Of a DNA stretch of 64,000 nt, positions 1 through 9,270 are shown piece by piece; position 1 is the stretch's first letter; each line of letters begins with the position of its first letter. The position numbers and the translations under genes are program-made. Source of the DNA: Enterococcus sp. DIV2402 (GTDB lineage Bacteria; Bacillota; Bacilli; Lactobacillales; Enterococcaceae); NCBI RefSeq assembly GCF_017426705.2, contig NZ_CP147251.1, positions 1,023,501 to 1,087,500 on the forward strand. Reading direction: 5' to 3'. The notes below the pieces were generated by a model. That model saw only the letters and a list, made by a program, of their open reading frames with translations. It searched no databases and had not been told where the DNA came from.

Positions 1-354
1 GTAGGGATGACTGGGGGAATGGATCCGGATTGTCGTAAATGTATGATTTGGGAGGAAAAAGAACAAGATTTGAATTTACATCAATTTACCAAAGAGCTAA
101 TTAGCGTACGTAAAACAAATCAAAAAATTCTTTCAGAAGGAACCATTCATTGGAAACAAGTGTCGGAAGATTCAGGGGTCATTGTTTTTGAACGAAAATT
201 AGATGGCGTGATTCTAACAGGAATTTTCAACACAGGAACGAAAGAAGTTCGCGCTGAAAAAGCTGGTGATATTCTTTTAAGTAATTTAGTGGAAGCATCT
301 GACACAACTGTGGAAGTTGCTCCAAGAGGTTTTGCATTATTTATCCAAGAATAA
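1..354 (+). CDS. GH13 alpha-glycosidase, C-terminal fragment
   Basis: The reading frame is open from the first base of the window, so the gene starts upstream and only about 117 residues are seen. The fragment opens with VGMTGGMDPDCRK and continues to MIWEEKEQD, which is typical of the end of the catalytic barrel in neopullulanase/maltogenic-amylase type GH13 enzymes. These are cytoplasmic hydrolases of maltodextrins. The remaining ~80 residues fit the C-terminal beta-sandwich domain. The stop is followed directly by a strong terminator. Substrate specificity cannot be judged from this piece. Confidence 0.8.
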   Translation, partial: VGMTGGMDPDCRKCMIWEEKEQDLNLHQFTKELISVRKTNQKILSEGTIHWKQVSEDSGVIVFERKLDGVILTGIFNTGTKEVRAEKAGDILLSNLVEASDTTVEVAPRGFALFIQE

Positions 355-358
355 AAAA

Positions 359-403
359 GACAAAGGAAACAAGGCGAAGTCGCTCTTGTTTCCTTTGTCT
401 TTG
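359..403 (+). terminator. Intrinsic terminator of the GH13 gene
   Basis: A 15-bp perfect stem (359-373 with 385-399) begins four bases after the stop codon and has an inner GCG/CGC extension. T-rich sequence follows. Confidence 0.85.
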
Positions 404-792
404 ATTATTAAATAGGAAGTTTTTCCTATACACGTTGCGAAGAATCTTCCCCAAAATTCTTCTTAACTCAATTATAGAACAAAGTTAGTGTTTTTCACAA
501 ATAAAAACATTTTGCTAGGTCCTCTTTATTGTTTCTAAGGGTAGTTTCTCTTTCGTTATTTAATGAGAAAATTCTCATATATTTGATACATTGAAAACAA
601 GAGGTATAACGTTTCTTAAGGAAAAATACTAAAGTTATTTTCCTTGAATTATAAAGGTTTTTATAGAGAATTATCTTTTTATCAAAGGAATTTTAAATGG
701 GAAGTACAAAAATTTTCAAACAGAACGCTAGAAATTTCTAAGAAGTATGATAAAATAATGAAAATGTTGAATTAATTAAAGGAGTGTTTTAG
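404..792. other. Intergenic region upstream of asd
   Basis: No credible gene is seen here. The region is AT-rich and holds three small dyads: GAAGAAT/ATTCTTC at 439-462, TGAGAA-AA-TTCTCA at 564-577, and AAGGAAAA/TTTTCCTT at 618-645. A weak -10-like TATGAT lies at 746-751, about 40 bp before asd. I looked for a lysine riboswitch and did not find the conserved elements. The dyads could be operators, but this is only a guess. Confidence 0.3.
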
Positions 793-1845
793 ATGGAGTC
801 AGGATATCGTATTGCGGTGGTAGGAGCTACTGGTGCAGTAGGAACAAAAATGATTGAAATGTTGGAGCAAACTGTGCTACCTATTAAAGAGGTAAAATTA
901 TTAGCATCTAAGCGCTCTGCGGGAAAAAAAGCTACTTTCAAAGGAGAAGAACTGGTTATTGAAGAATTAGTGCCAGAATCGTTTGAGAATGTTGACATCG
1001 CTTTGTTTAGTGCTGGCGGCGGCATTTCGAAACAATTCGCCCCAGAAGCTGTTAAACGTGGTGCAGTTGTTGTTGATAATACTAGCCATTTTCGTATGGA
1101 CCCAGAAGTGCCATTAGTGGTGCCGGAAGTAAATAAAGAAGCCTTGAAAAATCATAAAGGAATTATCGCTAATCCAAACTGCTCAACAATTCAAATGATG
1201 GTTGCTTTAGAACCGATTCGCCAAAAAGCTGGTTTAGATCGCGTGATTGTGTCTACATATCAAGCAGTCTCTGGTGCTGGAGCGAGTGCTATTCGCGAAT
1301 TAGAAGAACAAACACAAGCGTATTTAAATGACACACCAGTTGAAGAATTGAAAGCTGAAATTTTACCTTGTGGCGGAGATAAAAAACATTATCCATTAGC
1401 ATTTAATGCCTTACCACAAATTGATGTATTTGCTGAAGAAGGATACACTTATGAAGAATGGAAAATGATTCGCGAAACGAAAAAAATCATGGAAGACGAC
1501 ACAATCAAAGTATCAGCAACTTGTGTACGTATCCCAGTAGCTAGCGGTCATTCAGAATCTGTTTATATTGAAACAAAAGATGAATTAACTGTCGCTGATA
1601 TTCGTGCATTAATGGAAGCTGCACCAGGTGTTGTTTTAGAAGATGATCCAAGTCAACAAATCTATCCGCAAGCATTAAATAGTATTGGCAAAAAAGAAAC
1701 TTTTGTCGGACGTATTCGTAAAGATGTTGACGTGGATAATGGTTTCCATTTATGGGTAGTTTCAGACAACTTGTTAAAAGGTGCTGCATGGAATTCTGTC
1801 CAAATTGCAGAAACATTGCATGAGATGGACTTAGTACGTGTATAA
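793..1845 (+). CDS. asd: Aspartate-semialdehyde dehydrogenase
   Basis: This cytoplasmic enzyme reduces aspartyl phosphate to aspartate semialdehyde with NADPH. That is the branch point to lysine/DAP, threonine and methionine. The protein has 350 residues, the usual length. It shows the nucleotide-binding motif GATGAVG (residues 11-17), the active-site motif NPNCST with Cys130, and the downstream SGAGAS segment. An AAAGGAG ribosome-binding site lies 6-8 bases before the ATG. It stands alone between terminators, but dapA, dapB and lysA lie about 45 kb further on in the same window. Confidence 0.97.
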   Translation: MESGYRIAVVGATGAVGTKMIEMLEQTVLPIKEVKLLASKRSAGKKATFKGEELVIEELVPESFENVDIALFSAGGGISKQFAPEAVKRGAVVVDNTSHFRMDPEVPLVVPEVNKEALKNHKGIIANPNCSTIQMMVALEPIRQKAGLDRVIVSTYQAVSGAGASAIRELEEQTQAYLNDTPVEELKAEILPCGGDKKHYPLAFNALPQIDVFAEEGYTYEEWKMIRETKKIMEDDTIKVSATCVRIPVASGHSESVYIETKDELTVADIRALMEAAPGVVLEDDPSQQIYPQALNSIGKKETFVGRIRKDVDVDNGFHLWVVSDNLLKGAAWNSVQIAETLHEMDLVRV

Positions 1846-1870
1846 TCAAAACGACTAAGTGGTCACGCAA

Positions 1871-1942
1871 AATATCCGAACTATATAACAAAACCCTGTG
1901 CAAATGCAGGAGGATGTTCTATATAGTTCGGATATTTTTATT
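1871..1942. terminator. Bidirectional terminator between asd and the esterase gene
   Basis: A 17-bp perfect inverted repeat (1871-1887 with 1920-1936) is followed by T-rich sequence on the + strand. The 32-nt loop contains a weaker inner stem. The element separates two convergent genes and can serve both. Confidence 0.8.
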
Positions 1943-1951
1943 TGGCTTGTG

Positions 1952-2758
1952 CTAGTTTAACCAAGTAGCTAGTTGGTTAAATACTTTTTGCACTTGTTCA
2001 TCTTCAGGTTGCTTTAAAAAGTCATGTTCTAAATCATAAACAGGAACGAATTTGCAGTCGGGAATCAAACGTTTTAATGATTTACTATATTTAAAAGGAA
2101 CTTCTGCATCAGAAGTACTGGCTGTGCTAAAAGTAGGCGGGAATTGTTTCAATAATTCTGCAGAAATAGTAAAATCATCGATTGCTTGTTCAGACACTTG
2201 ATAAAAATCATTTAATTGTTGTTGCTGCACACCATACATATATAATACATAACGTTGTAATAGTGGGTCGTCCCAAACGGTCTGGGTTTGGTCGATGCCT
2301 GCAATCATTTCAGGTGTAATTGTAGTGCTTGTTAATTGGCGTTTTGTATGGATAAATTTCAAATCGTAATAACCATAAAAATTAATTAGACATTCTGGTA
2401 AAGTCGCATTTGTTTGTAACAAATGAGCAGTTAAAGATAACAGTGCATAACCGCCTGCCGAGCGTCCGCAAAAACTAAAGGGGGCATCTTTAATTATCGT
2501 CTCTTTTATTTCAGCAAAAGAATCATAAATACCTGTTAAAATGTCTTTTAATGAATGATTGGGCGCTAATAAATAGTCCATCGCTAAAATCGTATATCCA
2601 GCATCCAAGAATTGCTGTGCCAATGCTTGGGGTAAGTCATTTTTACTTCCGTATATAAAACCACCCCCATGTAAATACACCATATATTTTCCATTGGTTG
2701 TAACTGGTGTATTTACGGCGATTTGACAGCCGTTACTTAACGTGAGAATTTCAGTCAT
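1952..2758 (-). CDS. Alpha/beta hydrolase, HSL-like esterase
   Basis: This 268-residue cytoplasmic hydrolase has the oxyanion-hole motif HGGG (residues 30-33), a nucleophile elbow GRSAGG with Ser100, and a C-terminal His in DLEHDF. That arrangement is typical of small lipases/esterases of the hormone-sensitive-lipase group. Its ATG overlaps the stop of the upstream PucR-type regulator by one base (TAATG), so the two are translationally coupled. The pair is divergent from the ureide operon, which hints at a role with ureide esters or related compounds. The true substrate is unknown, and no esterase is needed in the known pathway. Confidence 0.85.
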   Translation of the reverse strand: MTEILTLSNGCQIAVNTPVTTNGKYMVYLHGGGFIYGSKNDLPQALAQQFLDAGYTILAMDYLLAPNHSLKDILTGIYDSFAEIKETIIKDAPFSFCGRSAGGYALLSLTAHLLQTNATLPECLINFYGYYDLKFIHTKRQLTSTTITPEMIAGIDQTQTVWDDPLLQRYVLYMYGVQQQQLNDFYQVSEQAIDDFTISAELLKQFPPTFSTASTSDAEVPFKYSKSLKRLIPDCKFVPVYDLEHDFLKQPEDEQVQKVFNQLATWLN

Positions 2759-4329
2759 TATTTGTCTCTCCTTTTTGTTTTCAATAAATACGTCCCAATC
2801 TCATAATTAACCAATTGAATTGGATTTGTCAAATCGATGTTTAACAAATGTTCAATTTTATTAAGACGATAACGAATCGTTTTTGAATGCAAAAAGAGCG
2901 TCTCAGCTGTTTTTTTGTAATTTCTTCCTACTTGGAAAAAGGTATATAACGTAAGAAATAGCTCTTCGTGTTTTTCCCATAGAAGATGCAACTGCGGTGG
3001 CACTAGTTTTTCTAGTTGTTCAGCTTGGTTTTCCCTCATGAAATAACGAAAGATTCCTAAATCATTAATCGACACAATCGGATCAATATGAAAATGTTGA
3101 TTGAAACGAATGGCATCAAGGCATTCCAGCAAGATTTCTTTTAATTCCCCTTTTTCTTTAACCAAACTGAAAGAAATAGTGATTTCTTCCGATTCAAGAG
3201 TTGTTGCATCGATAATTTTTTTGATTTCTTCTTTTTTAATTTCTTGTTCCATTTTTTCAAGATTGTACAAAATAACCGTATAGTTGTAATGTTCAAAGAA
3301 AATTGTGTTTGAACGCAACGCATAGAGTCGTGTTAAGATTTCAGAATTATGAGGATATGTTTCTCCAGCTTTAGCGGAAAAAGTAATCCCTTGATAATAA
3401 CGAAAATTATTCATTTTTGCTTCTTCTAATAAACTATTTAATTCATCCAAACTTGTGGGGGTATTTTGTAAAATAGCATCTGCCAAATTATTCATCCGGG
3501 CATAACGTTCTTTTTTCAAAAGATATTCCATTTGAAGACGTTCATGAATAATATCAATGACATTTTCGATAATCATCATATGCGAGGCTTCAATTGTTTG
3601 CTTCAATTGATAAACAATCAGCGTACAAGGGCTACCAAACCGTGTCGTAATTTCAGTTTGTAAAGCAGTTGCTTGTTGTGAACTATCTAAAGAAAATAAA
3701 TTCAGGCGTTCATAATAATTTTTGGTAAACTCGTTGGTTTCGATATAATCTTTTTTTTGCACAATGTATTGTTCAAAAGAAGGGCCTTTGTGTATATCGA
3801 GTGACAGAGCTGGAATGCTAAGTGTGCAAGGCAATTGAATTAATTGATAAAAAGTTTCCATAATTTGTTCAAATGAATGCAGATTACGTTCGACTTTGGT
3901 AAAACGCTGACGAACATCATAATACGTTCGCAATAAGTGCCCTTGATGATTTAATAATGGTTCATAGATAGTTAACATGATTTTTTCGTAACTAATTTCT
4001 TGTTCCACTTTAATTAAAGGAATTTGATGTTCAAAACAAAGTGTGACAAGCCAATCGGGCAAAACCGTAATCAAACGATCCATTTTAACGACTAAACCAC
4101 TAACTCCTAAATTTTTCATCTTTTGGAAAAAATTAATTAAATCAGTTGTCGGCAAATCTTTGAAAGCATACAGTGAAGTTAAAATTAATTGATTTTTTTT
4201 GCTCCAATTTTCAATATCTAAAGCTTCTAATACCATGGCAGAATCAACTTCATTGGTTAATCCAATATCTCCAGTTAAAAGTTTGCAGGTTTTAAAAAGT
4301 TCTAAAGACATAAGTTCTTTAATTGTCAT
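2758..4329 (-). CDS. PucR-family transcriptional regulator 1
   Basis: The protein has 523 residues. The N-terminal ~120 residues form a PucR sensor domain (starts MTIKELMSL). A C-terminal PucR-type helix-turn-helix (about residues 455-520) contains the segments KKTAETLFLHSKT and IRYRLNKIE. In Bacillus, PucR senses a ureide and controls purine/allantoin genes. Here it is divergent from the FdrA-AllG operon across 120 bp that hold a cre-like site and a motif shared with a transporter gene. It is the likely direct regulator of that operon. A second PucR paralogue lies at 12553-14190. The two may respond to different intermediates. Confidence 0.88.
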   Translation of the reverse strand: MTIKELMSLELFKTCKLLTGDIGLTNEVDSAMVLEALDIENWSKKNQLILTSLYAFKDLPTTDLINFFQKMKNLGVSGLVVKMDRLITVLPDWLVTLCFEHQIPLIKVEQEISYEKIMLTIYEPLLNHQGHLLRTYYDVRQRFTKVERNLHSFEQIMETFYQLIQLPCTLSIPALSLDIHKGPSFEQYIVQKKDYIETNEFTKNYYERLNLFSLDSSQQATALQTEITTRFGSPCTLIVYQLKQTIEASHMMIIENVIDIIHERLQMEYLLKKERYARMNNLADAILQNTPTSLDELNSLLEEAKMNNFRYYQGITFSAKAGETYPHNSEILTRLYALRSNTIFFEHYNYTVILYNLEKMEQEIKKEEIKKIIDATTLESEEITISFSLVKEKGELKEILLECLDAIRFNQHFHIDPIVSINDLGIFRYFMRENQAEQLEKLVPPQLHLLWEKHEELFLTLYTFFQVGRNYKKTAETLFLHSKTIRYRLNKIEHLLNIDLTNPIQLVNYEIGTYLLKTKRRDK

Positions 4330-4352
4330 AGTTGTCTCCTTTTGCGCTTTTT

Positions 4353-4404
4353 GGATAAAAAATGTAAAATAAATTTAGACTTTTGTCCAGTGTAAACGCA
4401 AACA
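4353..4404 (+). promoter_or_regulatory. Promoter element shared with the second MFS gene
   Basis: This 52-bp block aligns without gaps to 16890-16941, with 35 identical positions by hand count. The conserved parts are GGATAAAAAA, a central ATTTRGAC, and TGTAARCG at the same distance of 38 bp. A -10-like TACAAT follows at 4413-4418, and there is no good -35 box. This suggests an activator-dependent promoter. Confidence 0.55.
4391..4404 (+). promoter_or_regulatory. cre-like catabolite repression site
   Basis: TGTAAACGCAAACA fits the relaxed Gram-positive cre consensus (TGNNARCGNWWWCA) at all fixed positions. It overlaps the -35 region of the FdrA-AllG promoter, where CcpA binding would block transcription in the presence of glucose. 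Confidence 0.6.
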
Positions 4405-4449
4405 ACAAAAATTACAATAAGGATGTAAGCAATAAAAGGAGGAAATATA

Positions 4450-7400
4450 ATGTTAAATACTGTTATTTTGAAAAATAACTACCAAGATTCAATCAATTTG
4501 ATGCTTTTGACGAACAAGATCAATGAATTTGAGAACGTTACAATGAGCCAAATTATGATGGGGACAGATGCAAACAAAGACATTTTGCGCAATACTAATC
4601 TATTATCAACAGAAGCTGAAGCAGCATCAGCAAACGATTTGATGATTGTTGTAGACAGTGAAGATGATAATATTATGGACGAAGTATTACCGGCTGTCGA
4701 TGAATTTCTAAGCGATTTATCTTCTAAAGGTGGATCAGAAGCCAAAGCTGCATCAACTTCTTGGGCAGAAGCTTTAGAAGCATTACCTGATGCAAACGTG
4801 GCATTGTTTAGTATTCCAGGTGAATACGGTGCACCTGAAATGGAAAAGGCTTTAAAAAATGATTTACACGTCTTTTCATTTACAGACAACATTGCAATTG
4901 AAGATGAAGTACGCTTGAAAAAATTAGCTCACGAAAAAGGTCTTTTAATGATGGGACCTGACTGTGGAACAGGGATTATCTCTAGTATTCCAGTTGCCTT
5001 TACTAACGTAGTATCACCAGGAAACATCGGTGTTGTTGGTGCATCAGGTACAGGAATCCAAGAAGTAACAACTATCGTTGACCGTTTAGGCGGCGGTGTA
5101 GTTCACGCAATTGGAACTGGTGGTCGTGACTTAAGCGATAAAGTTGGCGCAATTACAATGAAAGATGCCATCGTTGCTTTAGAAAACCACGAACCAACAG
5201 ATGTGATTTGTGTTATCTCTAAACCACCTGCAAAAGAAGTACGTGATGAAGTGGTTCAATTATTACAAAGTATTTCTAAACCAGTTGTTGCTATTTTCTT
5301 AGGTGAAAAACCAACTGCCCATGAAGGAAAAGTTTATTTAGCACACACATTAGAAGAAACAGCTCGTATTGCGGTTGATTTAGCGAACGAAGAAGCTATT
5401 AAAGCTAACTATTTAGAAGCAATTGCTAAACCAGATGCACCTGTTTTACCAGAAGATAAAGTGGTTAAAGGGTTGTATTCAGGCGGAACACTGGCTTCTG
5501 AAGCAGGTATGTTAATTTCTGAGGCATTAGGTTTGGAAGGCTTAGTGAAAAAAGAAGGCTTTGTCTTGAAATCACATGGTTATGAAGTAATGGACTTAGG
5601 GGATGATATCTATACACAAGGTAAACCACATCCAATGATTGATCCAGAAGTTCGTATTCAAAAAATCAGAGAATATGCAACCGATAAAGATACAGGCATC
5701 ATCTTATTCGATGTTGTGTTAGGTTACGGTGCACATGCAGATATGGCAAGTGCGTTATTACCAGCGATTGAAGAAGCGCGCCAAACAGCAAAAGCTGATG
5801 GACGTGAATTACACTTTGTAGCAACTGTATGTGGAACAACTAAAGATCCACAAAATTATCATGAGACAGTAAAACGACTAAAAGATGCAGGGGTATTTGT
5901 TGAAGAAAGCAATGCTAAAGCAGTTCGCTTAGCGTTATTACTAAAAGGCATTGAATTTACTGAAGAAGATAAATCAGTAGTTGCATACGAAGGCGAAACA
6001 GTTGAAATTCCTGAAGTTAGCGAAAAAGTGATGGAATTATTGAATACAAAACCACGTATTATTAACGTTGGCTTACAAAGCTTCAACGAATCAATCGTTG
6101 AATATGGCGGAAAATCTGAGCAATTTAACTGGCGCCCACGTGCGAATGGAAACAAAAAAATGATTCGCATTTTAGATGCTCTTGAAGATTATGAAGAACA
6201 AATTGCAACAGAAAACCAAAAAGTAATTGATAAAATGCAAAATTCACAACCATTCTTAGTGGATGTCGTTCCAGCGAAAACAGTTATTCCAGAGTTAAAC
6301 GAAGAGAAGAAAACCTTACTTCATGCCGGACCGCCAATTAAATGGGAAGATATGACAAAACCTATGCAAGGTGCCTGTCTAGGGGCAGCATTATTTGAAG
6401 GTTGGGCAACAACTGAAGAAGATGCTTTGAAACTGTTTGAAAATGATGAAGTTCGCTTCATTCCTTGTCACCATGTTCAAGCCGTTGGACCAATGGGTGG
6501 TATTTCTTCAGCAAACATGCCAATGTCTGTGATTGAAAACCGTTCAGAAGGAAACCGCGCATTCTGTATCTTAAATGAAGGTATCGGAAAAGTGTTACGT
6601 TTCGGCGCTTATTCAAAAGAAGTAGTTGACCGTTTAATCTGGATTCAAGATGTTTTAGGACCAACTTTATCTAAAGCATTACAAAAAACAGAAGAAGGCT
6701 TGAACTTAAACGTATTGATTGCTCGTTCGATTACAATGGGAGATGAATTCCACCAACGTAATATTGCAGCATCATTAAACTTCTTAAAAGAAATGGCACC
6801 ATTAATTACAACCTTAGATATTTCTGAAGAAGAAAAATATGAAGTAATTAAATTCTTATCAGACACTGATCAATTCTTCCTAAACATCATGATGGCAGCA
6901 AGTAAAGCGATTGTTGATGGTGCACGTAAAGGCACAAAAGGAACTGTTGTAACAACAATGGCACGTAACGGTGTTGACTTCGGTGTACGTATTGCAGAAA
7001 CAGGTGATACTTGGCACATTGCTCCAGTAAATACGCCTAAAGGCTTGTACTTCACTGGCTTCTCAGAAGAAGACGGTAATCCAGATATTGGTGATAGTGC
7101 AATTACTGAAACAATTGGTGTAGGTGGAATGGCTATGGTTGCTGCTCCAGGTGTTACACGTTTCGTTGGTGCTGGTGGATTCCAAGATGCCTTAGATATT
7201 TCAAACGAGATGGCAAAAATTTGTATTACCCATAATCCAACATTCACAATTCCAACTTGGGACTTTAAAGGAACTTGTCTAGGTATTGACATCCGTAAAG
7301 TAGTTGAAACTGGTATTACACCATTAATCAATACAGGTATTGCGCACAAAGAAGCAGGGCGTGGTCAAGTAGGTGCTGGTACAGTTCGCGCACCTCTAGG

Positions 7401-7458
7401 ATGTTTTGAAAATGCTTTAGAAGCTTATGCGAAGGAATTAGGCATTGACGTTGAATAA
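4450..7458 (+). CDS. FdrA-AllG fusion, putative oxamate carbamoyltransferase
   Basis: This 1002-residue protein joins two proteins that are separate in E. coli. Residues 1 to about 510 match FdrA (AllF), a succinyl-CoA-synthetase-alpha-like protein with the nucleotide-loop segment GASGTGIQE. From about residue 534 (KPRIINVGLQSF) to the end it matches AllG/YlbE (DUF1116), including HAGPPIKWEDM. FdrA, AllG and AllH have been reported as the E. coli oxamate carbamoyltransferase, which splits oxalurate into oxamate and carbamoyl phosphate. The next two genes are AllH-like and carbamate kinase, exactly as this role needs. The reading frame is uninterrupted through the ~25-residue linker. RBS: AAAGGAGG. 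Confidence 0.88.
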   Translation: MLNTVILKNNYQDSINLMLLTNKINEFENVTMSQIMMGTDANKDILRNTNLLSTEAEAASANDLMIVVDSEDDNIMDEVLPAVDEFLSDLSSKGGSEAKAASTSWAEALEALPDANVALFSIPGEYGAPEMEKALKNDLHVFSFTDNIAIEDEVRLKKLAHEKGLLMMGPDCGTGIISSIPVAFTNVVSPGNIGVVGASGTGIQEVTTIVDRLGGGVVHAIGTGGRDLSDKVGAITMKDAIVALENHEPTDVICVISKPPAKEVRDEVVQLLQSISKPVVAIFLGEKPTAHEGKVYLAHTLEETARIAVDLANEEAIKANYLEAIAKPDAPVLPEDKVVKGLYSGGTLASEAGMLISEALGLEGLVKKEGFVLKSHGYEVMDLGDDIYTQGKPHPMIDPEVRIQKIREYATDKDTGIILFDVVLGYGAHADMASALLPAIEEARQTAKADGRELHFVATVCGTTKDPQNYHETVKRLKDAGVFVEESNAKAVRLALLLKGIEFTEEDKSVVAYEGETVEIPEVSEKVMELLNTKPRIINVGLQSFNESIVEYGGKSEQFNWRPRANGNKKMIRILDALEDYEEQIATENQKVIDKMQNSQPFLVDVVPAKTVIPELNEEKKTLLHAGPPIKWEDMTKPMQGACLGAALFEGWATTEEDALKLFENDEVRFIPCHHVQAVGPMGGISSANMPMSVIENRSEGNRAFCILNEGIGKVLRFGAYSKEVVDRLIWIQDVLGPTLSKALQKTEEGLNLNVLIARSITMGDEFHQRNIAASLNFLKEMAPLITTLDISEEEKYEVIKFLSDTDQFFLNIMMAASKAIVDGARKGTKGTVVTTMARNGVDFGVRIAETGDTWHIAPVNTPKGLYFTGFSEEDGNPDIGDSAITETIGVGGMAMVAAPGVTRFVGAGGFQDALDISNEMAKICITHNPTFTIPTWDFKGTCLGIDIRKVVETGITPLINTGIAHKEAGRGQVGAGTVRAPLGCFENALEAYAKELGIDVE

Positions 7459-8284
7459 CGTAAAAATTAGCGACGGTATTTTTCCCATCAACCAATTCGG
7501 TAAGATGGGAAAAATCCATAGCGTTTTTGATCGTTCCTTTAATCTTAAAGTGGGCGATCGTTTAGTAAATGTTGCTAATTATGCAGGTTACCTATCAAGT
7601 TTTGGAATTTATTTACCAGATGATCTTTTTCAAGCGATTACTCCTTATGTGCAACAAGATAATCTCGTGAAAATTTTTGCGAATGGTTTGACGTTGTATA
7701 GTCGCAATGGAATCAAAAAAATTACATGGTCAGAATATGAAGTTGTCAGCCTTCAAGTTAAACAGTTTCAATTAACAACTGCACAACGACAATTGTTAAG
7801 AGAAGTTTTATTGGAAGCAAACTTAGAACAGCAAATTGGTTTACCCTTAGAAGAAAAAGAACAAATTATTTTCCAAAAAATGCGCCAAAGGAAACAACAA
7901 ACATTACGTGAGTGGCAAGAAATTGTTGCCTATCTTGTTGGTAGAGGAAAAGGATTAACACCTAGTGGGGATGATATTCTAGTTGCTTATTTAGTTATGC
8001 TACATGTCATGAAAGATACCCGAGCAAAAGAAGTTCTCACTGCCTTGCAACAACCACTTTCAACTACCGATATCAGTAAGGAATACATTTGGTACTCCAT
8101 TAAAGGCTATGTTAATTCGCTTGTCTATCAATTATATGTAGATTTAGAAGCGAATAAAGAAAAAGCTGTTATTAAAAAAGATGTACAGCACGTAATGCGA
8201 ATTGGGCATTCTTCAGGAAAAGATTTAAGTTATGGCTTATTATTGGCGCTCGATAATGACGAGAAAAAGGAGAGAATAACGTGA
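7445..8284 (+). CDS. AllH-like DUF2877 protein, putative oxamate carbamoyltransferase subunit
   Basis: This 279-residue protein carries the DUF2877 signature GKGLTPSGDDILVAYL (about residues 163-178), as in E. coli YlbF/AllH, the third component assigned to oxamate carbamoyltransferase. The likely start is the TTG at 7445. It lies 7 bases after AAGGAA and overlaps the end of the FdrA-AllG gene by 14 bases. A second TTG at 7451 is possible. The end overlaps carbamate kinase by four bases (GTGA). The tight overlaps indicate one translationally coupled unit of three genes. Confidence 0.85.
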   Translation: MTLNNVKISDGIFPINQFGKMGKIHSVFDRSFNLKVGDRLVNVANYAGYLSSFGIYLPDDLFQAITPYVQQDNLVKIFANGLTLYSRNGIKKITWSEYEVVSLQVKQFQLTTAQRQLLREVLLEANLEQQIGLPLEEKEQIIFQKMRQRKQQTLREWQEIVAYLVGRGKGLTPSGDDILVAYLVMLHVMKDTRAKEVLTALQQPLSTTDISKEYIWYSIKGYVNSLVYQLYVDLEANKEKAVIKKDVQHVMRIGHSSGKDLSYGLLLALDNDEKKERIT

Positions 8285-9216
8285 GTTTAAATGTTATTGC
8301 ATTAGGTGGAAACGCTATCTTAGATACGGATCCTACAGATGTCGGTCAAAAAGAATTTATTAAAAAAGCTGCAAAATATATTGTTGATTTTGTAGAAAAA
8401 GGCGAAGATGTTGTCATTTGTCACGGAAATGGTCCTCAAGTAGGGAATTTATTATTACAGCAAAAAGCTGGTGAAAGTGAAAAAAATCCAGCATTGCAAT
8501 TAGATTCTTGTGTCGCTATGACACAAGGTAGTATTGGCTATTGGTTACAAAATGCGTTGAATAATGAATTTTCTAAGCGTAATGTATCAAAACCAGTAGT
8601 ATCAGTTGTAACACAAGTAGAAGTTGATGCAAATGATCCTTCATTTAAAAATCCGACAAAACCAATTGGTCCTTTCTTCACAGAAGAAGAATCAAAAATC
8701 GAAGCAGCAAAAGATAATTCAACTTTTGTTGAAGATTCAGGTCGAGGCTATCGTAAAGTGGTTCCTTCACCACAACCACAAAGTATTGTTGAAAAAGATG
8801 CCATTCGCACAATGATTCAAGGCGGTGTGGTAACAATTAGCGCTGGTGGTGGCGGGATTCCAGTCATTGCTCAAGATGGTGGTTATGTGGGTGTTGAGGC
8901 AGTTATTGACAAAGACTTTACATCAAAAGTCTTAGCAGAAAATGTCAAAGCAGATCGTTTAATTTTATTAACGGGTGTGGATAACATTTATATCAACTAT
9001 AACAAACCTGATCAAAAAGCGTTAGAAACAATCAGTATTGCTGAAGCAGAAGGATATATTGCAGAAGGGCATTTTGCTGCTGGCAGTATGCTACCAAAAA
9101 TTGAAGCAGCATTGGACTTTGTTAAAGCGGCAAGCAACCGTAAAGCAGTAATTACTTCAATCGAGAATTTAGAAAATATTCAGGATGATGCTGGCACAAC
9201 GATTGTTTCAGATTAG
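8281..9216 (+). CDS. Carbamate kinase (AllK/ArcC type)
   Basis: The 311-residue protein shows the amino-acid-kinase fold motifs IALGGNAI near the N-terminus, HGNGPQVGNLL, and AGGGGIPV. It transfers phosphate from carbamoyl phosphate to ADP, giving ATP, ammonia and CO2. Its GTG start overlaps the AllH-like gene. The enzyme is therefore made together with the proposed oxamate carbamoyltransferase and should capture energy from oxalurate breakdown. ArcC from the arginine deiminase pathway is a close relative, but no arc genes are nearby. The gene is followed by a strong terminator. Confidence 0.93.
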   Translation: MSLNVIALGGNAILDTDPTDVGQKEFIKKAAKYIVDFVEKGEDVVICHGNGPQVGNLLLQQKAGESEKNPALQLDSCVAMTQGSIGYWLQNALNNEFSKRNVSKPVVSVVTQVEVDANDPSFKNPTKPIGPFFTEEESKIEAAKDNSTFVEDSGRGYRKVVPSPQPQSIVEKDAIRTMIQGGVVTISAGGGGIPVIAQDGGYVGVEAVIDKDFTSKVLAENVKADRLILLTGVDNIYINYNKPDQKALETISIAEAEGYIAEGHFAAGSMLPKIEAALDFVKAASNRKAVITSIENLENIQDDAGTTIVSD

Positions 9217-9237
9217 CAAAATGAAAAAATAGATGGG

Positions 9238-9270
9238 AAGAACTTGGATATTTTCAAGTTCTTTTTTTTA
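9238..9270 (+). terminator. Terminator of the FdrA-AllG/AllH/carbamate kinase operon
   Basis: A 9-bp perfect stem (9238-9246 with 9255-9263) is followed by a run of T residues. Confidence 0.88.

Noticed and set aside
355..792. Possible lysine riboswitch upstream of asd
   Set aside because: The conserved L-box core and a terminal terminator are not visible. Only short unrelated dyads are present.
6870..7349. 159-codon frame antisense to the FdrA-AllG gene
   Set aside because: It lies entirely within a well-supported gene, has shadow-type composition (Pro/Ser/Thr-rich) and no RBS.
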